Shown here one piece after another: positions 8,105 through 17,083 of a DNA stretch of 64,000 nucleotides. Made by a program: the position numbers and the translations under genes. Below the pieces are notes generated by a model. That model did not search any database. It was not told where the DNA came from and saw only the letters and a program-made list of their open reading frames with translations. The stretch spans positions 221,949 to 285,948 of the forward strand of contig JAPPFC010000036.1 of NCBI GenBank assembly GCA_028824015.1, in the 5' to 3' direction. Origin of the DNA: a bacterium. Its GTDB lineage: Bacteria > Actinomycetota > Acidimicrobiia > Spongiisociales > ZC4RG35. The stretch's first letter is position 1. Each line of letters opens with the position of its first letter.

Positions 8105-9412
8105 TCAGAGGGGCGGCAGGGTCAGAGCGCGGAGCCGCTCGAAGACCGCCGGCGTCTCGGCCAGGAACCTCACCGGGTCGGAGACCTCTTCCAGCCGGTC
8201 CTCCGGCACCGTCACGTCGGGATCGGCGGCCAACTCCTTCCACAGGACCCCGCCGCCGTCAAGCACCGCCGCCGCGTTTCGCTGCACGATCCGGTAGGCC
8301 TGATCCCGGCTGAGGCCCGAATGTTGGATCAACTCCGACAGAAGCGCTCCACTGACCACCAGTCCTCCGGTTGAATCGAGGTTGGCCCTCATCCGCTCCG
8401 CGTTCACCTCGAGACGCTCCATCAACCCGATGAAGGTCACCAGCATGTAGTGGAGGACGGTGCAGGCGTCGGGAAGGATAACCCGCTCCGCCGAGGAGTG
8501 GCTGATGTCCCGCTCGTGCCACAGCGCCACATTCTCCAGGGCTGCGGTGGAGTAACCCCGCAGCAGCCGGGCCATTCCGGCCATTCTCTCCGAGACGATC
8601 GGGTTCCTCTTGTGGGGCATGGCCGAAGATCCCTTCTGGCCGGGCCGGAATCCCTCAGCCACTTCTCCCACCTCGTTGCGCTGCAGCAGGCGGATCTCGG
8701 TGGCGAAGCGTTCCAGGGAGGCTCCGGCCAAAGCGACGGCCCCCAGCAACTGGGCGTGGCGATCCCGGGCGGTCACCTGGGTCGATGCCGGCTCCGATCC
8801 GATCCCGAGCCCCCGGCACACCCATTCCTCCACCGCCGGGGGACACTGCGCATAGGTCCCCACCGCCCCGCTCACCTTGCCTACCGCCACAGCCTGGCGG
8901 GCGGCGCTGAGCCGTTCATGGTCCCTGGCCACCTGGAAGGACCAGTTCGCCAGTTTCAGGCCCCAGGAGGTCGGCTCGGCCCACATTCCGTGGGTGCGGC
9001 CCAGCATCAGGGTGTCCCGATGCTCCAGCGCCGCCTCCCTCAGCACCGAGAACAGCTTCTCGACTTCACCGACCAACAACCGGGCGGCCTCGTCCATGAT
9101 GGCGCCGGAAGCCGTGTCGACCACATCGGAGGACGTGAGTCCGTAGTGGACCCACTCCCCTCCCTCCACCATCCCCGCCGCCAGGACGTCGACGAAGGCG
9201 GCGAGATCATGATTGATGATCGCCTCCCGCTCCGCAACCTGTTCCGGGGTGGGAACCGGCGCCTTCCGGATTGCCGTCACGGCTTCGGGGGGCGCCACTC
9301 CCAGTTCGGCCCAAGCCTCCAGCGCCAGTTCCTCCACTCTTTTCCAGGTGGCCAGGCGCCGTTCGGCCGACCACAACTCGGCCATCTCCGGAAGTGTGTA
9401 GCGATCAATCAT
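8105..9412 (-). CDS. purB: Adenylosuccinate lyase
   Basis: A 435-residue adenylosuccinate lyase of the fumarase/aspartase superfamily. It cleaves SAICAR and adenylosuccinate in purine synthesis. The superfamily signature GSSAMPHKRNP is present, as are the catalytic-region segments YGLTSSDVVDTA (His/Ser environment), LMLGRTHGMWAEP and DISHSSAERVILPD. The N-terminus (MIDRYTLPEM) is the usual PurB start, so the ATG at 9412 is preferred although no strong Shine-Dalgarno sequence is visible. It lies near purA (10776-12047) with one unrelated convergent gene between. Confidence 0.97.
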   Translation of the reverse strand: MIDRYTLPEMAELWSAERRLATWKRVEELALEAWAELGVAPPEAVTAIRKAPVPTPEQVAEREAIINHDLAAFVDVLAAGMVEGGEWVHYGLTSSDVVDTASGAIMDEAARLLVGEVEKLFSVLREAALEHRDTLMLGRTHGMWAEPTSWGLKLANWSFQVARDHERLSAARQAVAVGKVSGAVGTYAQCPPAVEEWVCRGLGIGSEPASTQVTARDRHAQLLGAVALAGASLERFATEIRLLQRNEVGEVAEGFRPGQKGSSAMPHKRNPIVSERMAGMARLLRGYSTAALENVALWHERDISHSSAERVILPDACTVLHYMLVTFIGLMERLEVNAERMRANLDSTGGLVVSGALLSELIQHSGLSRDQAYRIVQRNAAAVLDGGGVLWKELAADPDVTVPEDRLEEVSDPVRFLAETPAVFERLRALTLPPL

Positions 9413-9580
9413 CTCATCGGCCGGGGGAAACTGGCTTCCACCGCCTATGGGAGACTACCTGCCGATGCCCGGCGGCCCAGCCACAAATAGGCTGATGGAG
9501 GAGGAGAAGACCATAGGCTCCTATCGGATGTGCCCCGAGACCCTCGACGCCGGACGCCCGGGATCCCTCCGACTGCGCAC

Positions 9581-10759
9581 ATGAGGCGACTGACCCTGGC
9601 CCAGGCCCGCCGGTTGGCGATCGCCGCCACGGGGCTCGGGCGGGCGCGCCCCGCAAAGCAGGTGGGCGCCGACCACTACCGGCGTGTCCTCGGACATATG
9701 GGCGTCGTGCAACTGGACTCTGTCAACGTGCTGGCCAGAGCGCATTATCTCCCCTTCTTCTCCCGGCTGGGCGCATATCCCCGTGATCTTCTCGACCAAT
9801 GGCTCTGGACATCGCAGGAACTCTTCGAGTACTGGGGGCACGAGCGATCCCTGATGCCGATAAGCCATCGCCCCCTCCTCGACCACCGGATGCGCGGAAC
9901 GCCCCGGGGATGGATCGAGTCCGTCAATTACGACAACCCCGAATACGTCCGGCAGGTGTGCCGGGAGGTGGCCGAAAAGGGACCACTTCGCGTTTCCGAC
10001 CTGAGCGAGCCGGGACAGTCCGGCGGGTCCTGGTGGGGGCACAACATGGGAAAACGCGCCTTGGAGTGGCTGTTCTGGAAGGGCGCGGTCACGGTGGCCG
10101 ACCGGCCGAACTTCATCCGATGGTTCGACCTTCCCGAGCGGGTTCATCCAGCCTGGGTCCTGGCAGAGCCAGGGATCGAGGAACGGGAGGCCCTCCGTCG
10201 CCTGCTCCACCTGGCTGTGGAGCGATGCGGCGTGGGGACCGCCGCCGATCTCGCCGACTACTACCGCATGGGTATCTGGCCGGCACGGCAGGGACTCTCC
10301 GACCTGGTCGCCTCAGGCGACATCCTGGAGGTGGAGGTGGAGGGCTGGTCGGAGCCCGCCTATCTGGACCCCGACGCCGGTCTTCCCCGCCAGGTCGGGG
10401 GACGAGCCCTTCTTTCGCCCTTCGATCCCCTGGTCTGGTTCCGACCCCGGATCGAGAGGCTATTCGACTTCCGGTATCGGATCGAGATCTACATCCCTCG
10501 CCCCAAGCGGATCCACGGCTACTACGTTCTGCCCTTCCTGCTGGGAGACAGGATGGTCGCTCGCGTGGACCTCAAGCTGGACAGGCGGGCCAAACGCCTG
10601 ATGGTGCTGGGCAGCTACGGCGAGCCCGATATCGACAACCGAAGGGTCTGCGGAGAACTTGCCGCGGAACTCGTGGACATGGCCGAGTGGTTGGGCGCCG
10701 GGGACGTGTCGGTAACGCCCAACGGCGATCTTGCTTCCCCGCTCGCCCGGTCTCTCTGA
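9581..10759 (+). CDS. AlkZ/YcaQ-family winged-helix DNA glycosylase
   Basis: A 392-residue protein of the HTH_42/YcaQ family, which removes bulky N-alkylated bases or unhooks interstrand crosslinks. The N-terminal segment contains VVQLDSVNVLARAHYLPFFSRLG; the QLD triplet (Gln44, Asp46) corresponds to the catalytic QxD motif known for AlkZ enzymes. FEYWGHERSLMPI and the C-terminal LSPFDPLVWFRPRIERLFDF, YIPRPKRIHGYYVLPFLLGD are typical of the family. The ATG at 9581 gives the normal N-terminus (MRRLTLAQARRLAI); an in-frame GTG at 9530 would add 17 residues and is closer to a purine-rich stretch, so the start is uncertain. It converges on purA with only 16 bases between. Confidence 0.88.
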   Translation: MRRLTLAQARRLAIAATGLGRARPAKQVGADHYRRVLGHMGVVQLDSVNVLARAHYLPFFSRLGAYPRDLLDQWLWTSQELFEYWGHERSLMPISHRPLLDHRMRGTPRGWIESVNYDNPEYVRQVCREVAEKGPLRVSDLSEPGQSGGSWWGHNMGKRALEWLFWKGAVTVADRPNFIRWFDLPERVHPAWVLAEPGIEEREALRRLLHLAVERCGVGTAADLADYYRMGIWPARQGLSDLVASGDILEVEVEGWSEPAYLDPDAGLPRQVGGRALLSPFDPLVWFRPRIERLFDFRYRIEIYIPRPKRIHGYYVLPFLLGDRMVARVDLKLDRRAKRLMVLGSYGEPDIDNRRVCGELAAELVDMAEWLGAGDVSVTPNGDLASPLARSL

Positions 10760-10775
10760 TCCTTCTGCGGGCGAG

Positions 10776-12047
10776 CTATCTCACCACCAGTTGGCTCCGC
10801 TCGGGGCCGACCGAGACCCAGCCCACCGGCACTCCCACCGCCTCCTCGATGAAACGTATGTACCGACGGGCCGCCGCCGGGAGGTCCTCGAATCTCCTGG
10901 CCCCGGTGATGTCCTCGGACCATCCCTCCAGTTCTTCGTAGACCGGGGTGCACTTGTACAACACCCGCTGCTGGCGGGGGAATTCCCGGTAGCTGTCCCC
11001 GTCGCCGTCGTAGCCAACCGCCACCCGCAGGGTGTCGAGCCCCGAAAGGATGTCCAGCTTGGTGATGAACAGGTGCGTCAACCCGTTGACCCTCGCCGCG
11101 TAGCGAAGGGCCACCAGGTCGAGCCACCCGCAGCGCCGCCGTCGACCGGTCACCGTGCCGAACTCCCGGCCCTGTTCCACCATCCAATCCCCAACCTCGT
11201 CGAACAACTCCGTGGGGAAGGGGCCGCTGCCCACCCGGGAGATGTAGGCCTTGGCCACGCCGACCACGGCGTCGATGGCCGTCGGCCCCAACCCCGCCCC
11301 GATCAAGGCGCCGCCGGCGGTGGGATTGGAAGAGGTGACGAAGGGGTAGGTGCCGTGATCGATGTCGAGGAGCGTTCCTTGCGCGCCTTCGAACAGCACG
11401 GAGCGCCCATCGGTAATTGCGTTCCAGAGAAGAAGAGAGGTGTCGGTCACGTAGGGAAGGAGACGATCCGCCATCTCCAGGTACCGGGAGGCCACCTCCT
11501 CGGGATCCATGGGGAGGCGGTTGTAGACCCTGGTGATTATCTTGTTCTTGTCCTCTAGGGCCGCCGCCACCTTCTCCCGGAAGATCCGGGGGTCGAACAG
11601 GTCCTGGACCCTTATGCCAACCCGCTGGTACTTGTCGGTGTAGGCAGGCCCGATCCCCCGTTTGGTGGTTCCGATCCGGTTGCGGCCCAGATACAGTTCC
11701 ATCACCCCGTCCAGCACCCGGTGGTACGGCATGATCAGGTGAGCGTTGGAGGAGATCCGAAGGCGTGCGGGGCTGATTCCCTCCCGGGTAAGCATCTCGA
11801 TCTCTTCGAGGAGCACCGCCGGATCAAGGACACAACCCGAGGCGATCACCGGCACGCATTCTTCGTACATCACCCCCGACGGGACCACGGAAAGCGCAAA
11901 GACCCGTTCGCCGATGATGATGGTATGCCCGGCGTTGTTTCCCCCCTGGTAGCGGACGACAAAGTCGGCGGACTCCGCGAAGAAATCGGTGACCCGGCCC
12001 TTCCCCTCGTCGCCCCATTGTGCGCCTAACACGATGGTGGCTGTCAC
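10776..12047 (-). CDS. purA: Adenylosuccinate synthetase
   Basis: A 423-residue PurA, which joins IMP and aspartate using GTP in the first committed step to AMP. The GTP-binding and catalytic signature GAQWGDEGKGRVTDFF is at the N-terminus with NNAGHTI following. Other landmarks are KRGIGPAYTDKYQRVGIRVQDL, GAQGTLLDIDHGTYPFVTSSNPTAGG, TGRRRRCGWLDLVALRYA, TKLDILSGLDTLRVAVGY and the C-terminal VSVGPERSQ. Length is normal. It follows its usual pairing with purB in the neighbourhood, though not in one operon. Confidence 0.98.
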   Translation of the reverse strand: MTATIVLGAQWGDEGKGRVTDFFAESADFVVRYQGGNNAGHTIIIGERVFALSVVPSGVMYEECVPVIASGCVLDPAVLLEEIEMLTREGISPARLRISSNAHLIMPYHRVLDGVMELYLGRNRIGTTKRGIGPAYTDKYQRVGIRVQDLFDPRIFREKVAAALEDKNKIITRVYNRLPMDPEEVASRYLEMADRLLPYVTDTSLLLWNAITDGRSVLFEGAQGTLLDIDHGTYPFVTSSNPTAGGALIGAGLGPTAIDAVVGVAKAYISRVGSGPFPTELFDEVGDWMVEQGREFGTVTGRRRRCGWLDLVALRYAARVNGLTHLFITKLDILSGLDTLRVAVGYDGDGDSYREFPRQQRVLYKCTPVYEELEGWSEDITGARRFEDLPAAARRYIRFIEEAVGVPVGWVSVGPERSQLVVR

Positions 12048-12156
12048 AGCACTGCATGTTAGCCCGCCTCCCGGTTAAGGTAAATCTCATGTTCCTCTCA
12101 TGTTCGTGGTCCATGCTCAATGGGCCATTCGCAACGGAGCAATGCGGAAGGCGGCA

Positions 12157-13014
12157 GTGAGAGAACCCCGACGGCTACGGATCGTCACCGGCCATGGGGT
12201 GGGGATCAGCGCAGTGAGCCGGACCGGGTCCCGGCCCGTCGCCTTCCTGTTCGTGCATGGGCTGGCCTCCAATGCCCGGCTCTGGGACGGCTGTGCCGAC
12301 CATTTGGCGGCAAGAGGCTATTCCTCGGTGGCGGTGGACCAGCGCTCCCACGGGCAGTCGGACAAGGTGGACGGGCCCTTCGACTTCCCCACGCTCGCCG
12401 ACGATCTGGTCTCAGTGATGGACGATGTCCTCGGCCCCGAAACCGCGGTCATCGCCGCGGGACAATCCCTGGGAGGCAATGTCGTACTGGAGTTGGCCCG
12501 CAGCCAGCCCTACCGGATCGCCGCCGTGGCCTGCATTGACGGGGGATTCATCACCCTGAGCAGGGCATTCCCGGATTGGGAGACGGCGGCCCGGGAGCTA
12601 GCCCCTCCGACCTTTGACAAGGTGCTCTACACCGATCTGGAGGAAAGGCTCCGAAAGCACTACTCCGACTGGCCGGAGAGCGGCATTCTGGGCCAGTTGG
12701 CCAACTTCGAAGTGGCGCCGGACGGAACCGTACGGCCCCACCTGAAGAGGGAATACCACTTCCGGCTCCTGCGGCAGATGTGGAAGCATCAGCCTTGCGA
12801 CATCGCTCCCTCCCTTGAACAACCGGTCCTGGTGGTCGCCACTACACAGACCGCGGCCGGAAGAGCCGCCAAGCGAGAAAGCGTGTCCCGCTTCGCCGAC
12901 CTTCTTCCCAGGGGCCGGGTGATCTGGCTGGATGCCCACCACGACCTGCATGCTCAATACCCTCGCCTGACCGCCGGATGGCTCGAGGAAATGGCGCGGA
13001 AGGTGTCCCCATGA
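12157..13014 (+). CDS. Alpha/beta hydrolase
   Basis: A hydrolase of about 285 residues with the alpha/beta fold. Visible elements are the oxyanion-hole region FLFVHGLASNARLWDG, the strand motif VAVDQRSHGQSDK, the nucleophile elbow AAGQSLGGNV (Ser) and a late catalytic His candidate in LDAHHDLHAQYP. The start is not certain: the GTG at 12157 has a good upstream GGAAGG, and in-frame ATGs at 12142 and 12100 are alternatives. Its stop overlaps the next gene by 4 bases, so the two are coupled. The substrate is unknown; esterase, lipase or haloalkane dehalogenase-like roles are all possible. Confidence 0.82.
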   Translation: MREPRRLRIVTGHGVGISAVSRTGSRPVAFLFVHGLASNARLWDGCADHLAARGYSSVAVDQRSHGQSDKVDGPFDFPTLADDLVSVMDDVLGPETAVIAAGQSLGGNVVLELARSQPYRIAAVACIDGGFITLSRAFPDWETAARELAPPTFDKVLYTDLEERLRKHYSDWPESGILGQLANFEVAPDGTVRPHLKREYHFRLLRQMWKHQPCDIAPSLEQPVLVVATTQTAAGRAAKRESVSRFADLLPRGRVIWLDAHHDLHAQYPRLTAGWLEEMARKVSP

Positions 13015-14171
13015 GTGCCGGCCGGCTCATCCTGATGGGGTCGGGGGAGGTTTCCAATCGCCTGGTCGCCGCCCACCGCCTGGGAATCGAGCGAGCCGGC
13101 GCCCGGGAGGCGGTGGTCCTGGACACCCCTTACGGATTCCAGGAGAACGCCCCACTCCTCTCCGAACGGCTCACCGGGTTTTTCCGGACCAGCCTGTCGA
13201 TCGACGCCGCGGTTGCCTCCTATCGCTCCACGTCGGAGGGAGAAGCCGCCTGCGAGAGGATGCTGGCCGCCGTCCGCGGCGCCCGCTACGTCTTCGCCGG
13301 GCCCGGTTCGCCCGGCTATGCCCTGGCAGCCTGGCGGGAGACAGGGCTGGCGGCGGCGCTTCGAAAGCGCCTCACCGAAGGCGCAACCGTCACCCTGGCC
13401 TCGGCCGCCGCCCTCACGGGCGGACCCAAAACCCTCCCGGTCTATGAGATATTCAAGGTCGGCGCCGGGCTGGAGTGGCTGGAAGGGCTGAACCTCACCG
13501 CTCACCTGGGCCTGGAGGCAGTGGTCATCCCCCACTGGAACAACACCGAAGGCCAGGGATTCGACACCAGCCGGTGCTACATGGGCCGGAGTCGCTTCCG
13601 GCGGCTTCGAGCGATGCTGCCGGAGGGAATGGGAGTGATCGGAGTGGATGAGCACACCGCCGCCACCATCGACTTCGGGAGAGGAGAGATGAGCGTGCTG
13701 GGAGCCGGAGGCGTCACCCTGAGCGGAGCGGACGACACCTTCGTGGCCGATGGAGAAGCGATAGCCCTGGACGCGATGTTCAAGCTCTTGGAGAGCAGCC
13801 CTCCGGCGCCTCCCCGCGAGCACCCCGAGACTCTGCCCGATCTCGCCGAGGCCAAGGCCGGACGGTCGGCCGGGAAGATTGCCGAGACACTGCTCCGGCT
13901 GGAGACAATGGCCGCCGACGGCTCTCCCCGGGCGCGGGAGACCTTGAGGTCCGCTCTCCTGGAGATATCGGAGTTGGCGGCGTCCGGCCTGGTGGAGCCG
14001 GCCGAATGGGTGGGAGGCTACGTGGAGTTGCTAGTTGATGCGCGGTCCCGCCTCCGCGCCCTGAAGCGCTGGGACGAGGCGGACCGGATCCGTTCCGGTC
14101 TGGAGGGGCTGGGAGTAAACCTCCGGGACAGTCCTTCAGGGACCACCTGGATCCTGGAGGGACCCCGATAG
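13011..14171 (+). CDS. Peptidase S51-like domain fused to a cysteinyl-tRNA-synthetase C-terminal-like tail
   Basis: A 386-residue two-part protein. Residues 1 to about 260 (ILMGSGEVSNRLV, YVFAGPGSPGYAL, VTLASAAALTGG, IPHWNNTEGQGFD, GVDEHTAATIDF) resemble the class I amidotransferase-like fold of peptidase S51/cyanophycinase. The serine in LASAAAL sits where the family nucleophile would be, but the usual GxSAG context is altered. The last 110 residues (VELLVDARSRLRALKRWDEADRIRSGLEGLG followed by GTTWIL) resemble the extreme C-terminal domain of cysteinyl-tRNA synthetase, without any synthetase catalytic HIGH or KMSKS motif. Related actinobacterial proteins can be mislabelled as synthetases. 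It is translationally coupled to the upstream hydrolase. Activity is unknown. Confidence 0.72.
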   Translation: MSAGRLILMGSGEVSNRLVAAHRLGIERAGAREAVVLDTPYGFQENAPLLSERLTGFFRTSLSIDAAVASYRSTSEGEAACERMLAAVRGARYVFAGPGSPGYALAAWRETGLAAALRKRLTEGATVTLASAAALTGGPKTLPVYEIFKVGAGLEWLEGLNLTAHLGLEAVVIPHWNNTEGQGFDTSRCYMGRSRFRRLRAMLPEGMGVIGVDEHTAATIDFGRGEMSVLGAGGVTLSGADDTFVADGEAIALDAMFKLLESSPPAPPREHPETLPDLAEAKAGRSAGKIAETLLRLETMAADGSPRARETLRSALLEISELAASGLVEPAEWVGGYVELLVDARSRLRALKRWDEADRIRSGLEGLGVNLRDSPSGTTWILEGPR

Positions 14172-14282
14172 CCGGGAAGCGATCATGCCGGTCGCAGGTG
14201 GCTCGGAAGATTGCTACGACCGGATCCTTCACCAACGACGGTCGAGCAGCGAAGATCGGCAAGTTGATGGTGGAGCGGGCCC

Positions 14283-15845
14283 CTAGAAGCTCCCCAACTC
14301 TCCCAACCTGGTCCGGTCGACAGCCATGATCAATAACGTCACCGTCGCCGCCAGCACCACGGCCATGGCCATGGCGCCGGTGTAGCTGACCGCTCCCGGG
14401 CGGCCCAGCAGCCGGAAGATGAGAGCGGGAACGGTGATGGTGTCGGGCCGGGCTATGAAAGCGGTGGCCCCGAACTCGCCCAGGGATACGGCCGCCGCGA
14501 ACCCCGCCCCCACCGCCACGGCCCGGGACGCAATCGGCAGGTCGACCTCCCTGAAGACTTGCCAAGGTGAGGCCCCCAGAACGGAAGCCGTCTCCCGCAA
14601 GTCGGCTTGGATCGAGCGGAGCATGGGGGTGACCGTTCGGACCACGAACGGCATGGCCACCAGGGCGTGAGCCAGGGGCACCAGCACCACGGTGGCCCTC
14701 AGGTCGACCGGCCAGTCCAGGGCCACCAGCATGCCGAAGCCCACGGTCACCGCCGAGGCGCCCAGCGGCAGCATCAACACCACGTCGAACCACCTGGCTG
14801 CTCGACCCTTGCCGGAAACTATCACGGTGGAGGCGCACAGTCCCACCGTCACCGCCACCACCGCGGTGGCGGCGGCGTACAGGAGCGAGTTGATCATCGC
14901 CCGACCGGGGGTGACCGCCAGCGGTCCCGGGTCAGCCAGGAAACGCCACCCGGCCCCGCCGGAGCGGAGCGAGCGGGCCACCAGCATCACCAGGGGAACC
15001 GCCAGCGCCGAAAGGGTCCCCCAGACCGCCACTACCAACCCCAGTCGCTCCCCGAGACTGCCGGGACGCTGCAGGTTGCGGCCCTCCGCCTCCAACTGCA
15101 GTCCCACCGCGGTGCGCTCCTGGTAGCGGGAGTACCAGGCCAGCACCGCGGTCAACCCCACCAGTTGCAGGATGGCCAGGGCCGCGGCGGCGGGAAGATT
15201 CAGGAACACGACCGTCTGCTGCCAGATCTCCACCTCCAGGGTCCGGTAGCGAAGCCCTCCCAGGATCAGCACCACCCCGAAGGAGGTGAAGGTGAACAAA
15301 AAGACGATCGCCGACGAGGCGGCCAGGGCAGGGCGGAGGAGGGGAAGGGTCAGCCGCCAGAACACCTGGCGGGGGTTTGCCCCCAGCGTCCGGGCAACGT
15401 CGAACAGTGACCGGTCGATCCTGGACCACACGCCCCCCACGGTGCGCACCACGACCGCCACGTTGTAGAAGACATGGGCGGCCAGAATGGCCCACACGCT
15501 TCCACCGATTCCCAACGAGAGAAAGGCCGACGCCACCACCACCGTGGGCAACACGAAGGGGGCGGTCACCAATGCCTTCGCCAGGGCCCGGCCCGGAAAC
15601 CTGAACCTCGACACGGCCCAGGTGATCGGGGCGGCGGCCACCAGGGTCAGGGCCACCGAAGCCGTCGACTGCCACAGCGAGAACCACAGGGCGCTCCGCA
15701 ACCCCGAGTCGGTCAAGACCTCCCCGAAGGCCCCGAACGCCCCCTCCTCCCCGAGGGACAGACCCAGGATGCGGGTAAGAGGGTAGACGAACAGGTAGCC
15801 CAGGAAGGCCACCGCCACCCCCGCGGCCACCCACCGGTAATTCAC
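14283..15845 (-). CDS. thiP: Thiamine ABC transporter permease (ThiP-like, two fused permease domains)
   Basis: A 520-residue inner-membrane permease with about 12 helices made of two binding-protein-dependent transport domains. Each half has a cytoplasmic EAA loop that contacts the ATPase: TLGANPRQVFWRLTLP and VLGASPWQVFREVDLP. This double-domain form is typical of ThiP and ferric-iron permeases; the adjacent ThiB and TPP riboswitch favour thiamine. It begins with GTG 55 bases after thiB. No ATPase (ThiQ) follows, since the next gene is convergent and unrelated, so the energising subunit must be encoded elsewhere or shared. Confidence 0.88.
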   Translation of the reverse strand: MNYRWVAAGVAVAFLGYLFVYPLTRILGLSLGEEGAFGAFGEVLTDSGLRSALWFSLWQSTASVALTLVAAAPITWAVSRFRFPGRALAKALVTAPFVLPTVVVASAFLSLGIGGSVWAILAAHVFYNVAVVVRTVGGVWSRIDRSLFDVARTLGANPRQVFWRLTLPLLRPALAASSAIVFLFTFTSFGVVLILGGLRYRTLEVEIWQQTVVFLNLPAAAALAILQLVGLTAVLAWYSRYQERTAVGLQLEAEGRNLQRPGSLGERLGLVVAVWGTLSALAVPLVMLVARSLRSGGAGWRFLADPGPLAVTPGRAMINSLLYAAATAVVAVTVGLCASTVIVSGKGRAARWFDVVLMLPLGASAVTVGFGMLVALDWPVDLRATVVLVPLAHALVAMPFVVRTVTPMLRSIQADLRETASVLGASPWQVFREVDLPIASRAVAVGAGFAAAVSLGEFGATAFIARPDTITVPALIFRLLGRPGAVSYTGAMAMAVVLAATVTLLIMAVDRTRLGELGSF

Positions 15846-15900
15846 CGTCGCCCCGCCGACCCGGCCCGCATCCGTTCGGCGTTCGGTATGAACAGGCCTG

Positions 15901-16929
15901 CTATCCCAGCACCAACTCGGTCCACTCCTCTATCCATCGTTCGCGGTTGGCGTCTATCAAGGCCGGATCGACCGACGCCGGGGCATCGGGCAGAGCGGTG
16001 TGCTCCACGAATTCGGGGGGCAGGGCGGCCTCGCCATTGGCCGGGAACACGAACCACGTGAGAGGGATCTGCTCCTGGAACTCCACCGACAGCATGAAGT
16101 CGATCAGTTCCCCGGCCGCCTCGGGATACTCGGTCCCCTCCAGGATCCCGGCGAACTCGAACTGGCGATAACAGCCTTCCGTCACCACCCCGGTGGGGGC
16201 GACGTCGGTGGGCGGATCGGAGAAGATCACCTCGGCGGGCGGGGATGAGGCATAGGAGACGACCACCGGCCGGTCTCCTCCCCATCGGGTGAATGAGGCG
16301 TAGTAGGCCGTGTCCCAGTCGGCCACCACCTCCACTTCGTTGTCCACCAGGGCCTGCCAGTAGTCCTTCCACCCGTCCTCTCCGAACACCGCGATGGTGG
16401 TTAGCAGGAAGGCCAACCCCGGCGAAGAGGTGGCCGGGCTCTCCACGACCAGCATGCCCCGGTAACGCTCGGTGGTCAGATCCTGAAGGTTGCGGGGAGC
16501 ATCGGCATCGGCGATCACGGCGCGGTCATAGTTGAGGCACACGTCGCCGAAGTCGATGGGAGTCACCCGGTTCTCGGAGTCGAGACGGATGTTCTCGGGG
16601 GTCTTGTCCAACAGGTCGGACCGGTGGGGACGGAACAAGTCGGCGCCCAGGGCCCTCGACAGGAAGGTGTCGTCGACCCCGAAGAGCACGTCGGCCAGGG
16701 GATTGTCCCTGGTCAGGATGGCCTGGTTGACCAGGGAGCCGGTGTCACCCGCCGGCACGATCTCCACCGCCACGCCGGTCTCGGCGGTGAACGAGGAGAA
16801 GGTCTCCTCGTTCACCCCCCCTGCGAAGGAGTCGTGACTGATGATTGTCAGGGTCTCGGGATCGGCCTCCCCGCAGGCGCCCAGGGCCAGGGCCGCGATG
16901 ATGATGCCTACCGCCAGTTTGCCACGCAT
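15901..16929 (-). CDS. thiB: Thiamine ABC transporter substrate-binding lipoprotein
   Basis: A 342-residue lipoprotein with lipobox LGAC (Cys19). The mature part matches the TbpA/ThiB family: LTIISHDSFAGG at the start, FTAETGVAVEIVPAGDTGSLVNQAILTRDNPLADVLFGVDDT, then GDVCLNYD and the tail segment PLTWFVFPANGEAALPPEF. It would capture thiamine or its phosphates outside the membrane for the permease encoded just downstream. Expression is probably controlled by the TPP riboswitch and the hairpin covering its ribosome binding site. Confidence 0.92.
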   Translation of the reverse strand: MRGKLAVGIIIAALALGACGEADPETLTIISHDSFAGGVNEETFSSFTAETGVAVEIVPAGDTGSLVNQAILTRDNPLADVLFGVDDTFLSRALGADLFRPHRSDLLDKTPENIRLDSENRVTPIDFGDVCLNYDRAVIADADAPRNLQDLTTERYRGMLVVESPATSSPGLAFLLTTIAVFGEDGWKDYWQALVDNEVEVVADWDTAYYASFTRWGGDRPVVVSYASSPPAEVIFSDPPTDVAPTGVVTEGCYRQFEFAGILEGTEYPEAAGELIDFMLSVEFQEQIPLTWFVFPANGEAALPPEFVEHTALPDAPASVDPALIDANRERWIEEWTELVLG

Positions 16930-16932
16930 TGG

Positions 16933-16959
16933 GGGCTCCTTGTCTTATGGGGGGAGCCC
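16933..16959 (-). promoter_or_regulatory. thiB: Hairpin masking the thiB ribosome binding site
   Basis: In the minus-strand leader, GGGCTCC (16953-16959) can pair with GGAGCCC (16933-16939). The second arm includes most of the AAGGAG Shine-Dalgarno sequence (16936-16941) that precedes the thiB ATG. This is the arrangement expected for a TPP riboswitch that blocks translation initiation rather than transcription. Confidence 0.65.
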
Positions 16960-16983
16960 GAGAAACTGGACTTGTCAACGAAA

Positions 16984-17071
16984 GCTTCCTTCGCCGGCAT
17001 TATCCGGATCAGGTGCTAACGGTCGGAGGAACTCATCCTCCCTCTCAGCCCGGTCTTACCGAGCTCCCGTG
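16984..17071 (-). promoter_or_regulatory. TPP (thiamine pyrophosphate) riboswitch
   Basis: Read on the minus strand, the leader of thiB contains the conserved THI-element core: GGGAGCTC at the 5' side, the pyrimidine-sensing loop GGGCTGAGAGGG (17044-17050 is GGCTGAG), and the pyrophosphate-sensing part CACCTGATCCGGATAATGCCGGCGAAGGAAG. The universally conserved CTGAGA and CCTGATC..GATAATGCC..CG.AGGAA segments match the known consensus very closely. It sits between the nucS stop and thiB, and the downstream RBS hairpin suggests translational control of thiamine uptake. Confidence 0.95.
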
Positions 17072-17083
17072 TTTGCTCTGTCG

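Noticed and set aside
14172..14282. A missing thiQ between thiP and its convergent neighbour
   Set aside because: The 111-base gap has no Walker motif or open frame of useful length.
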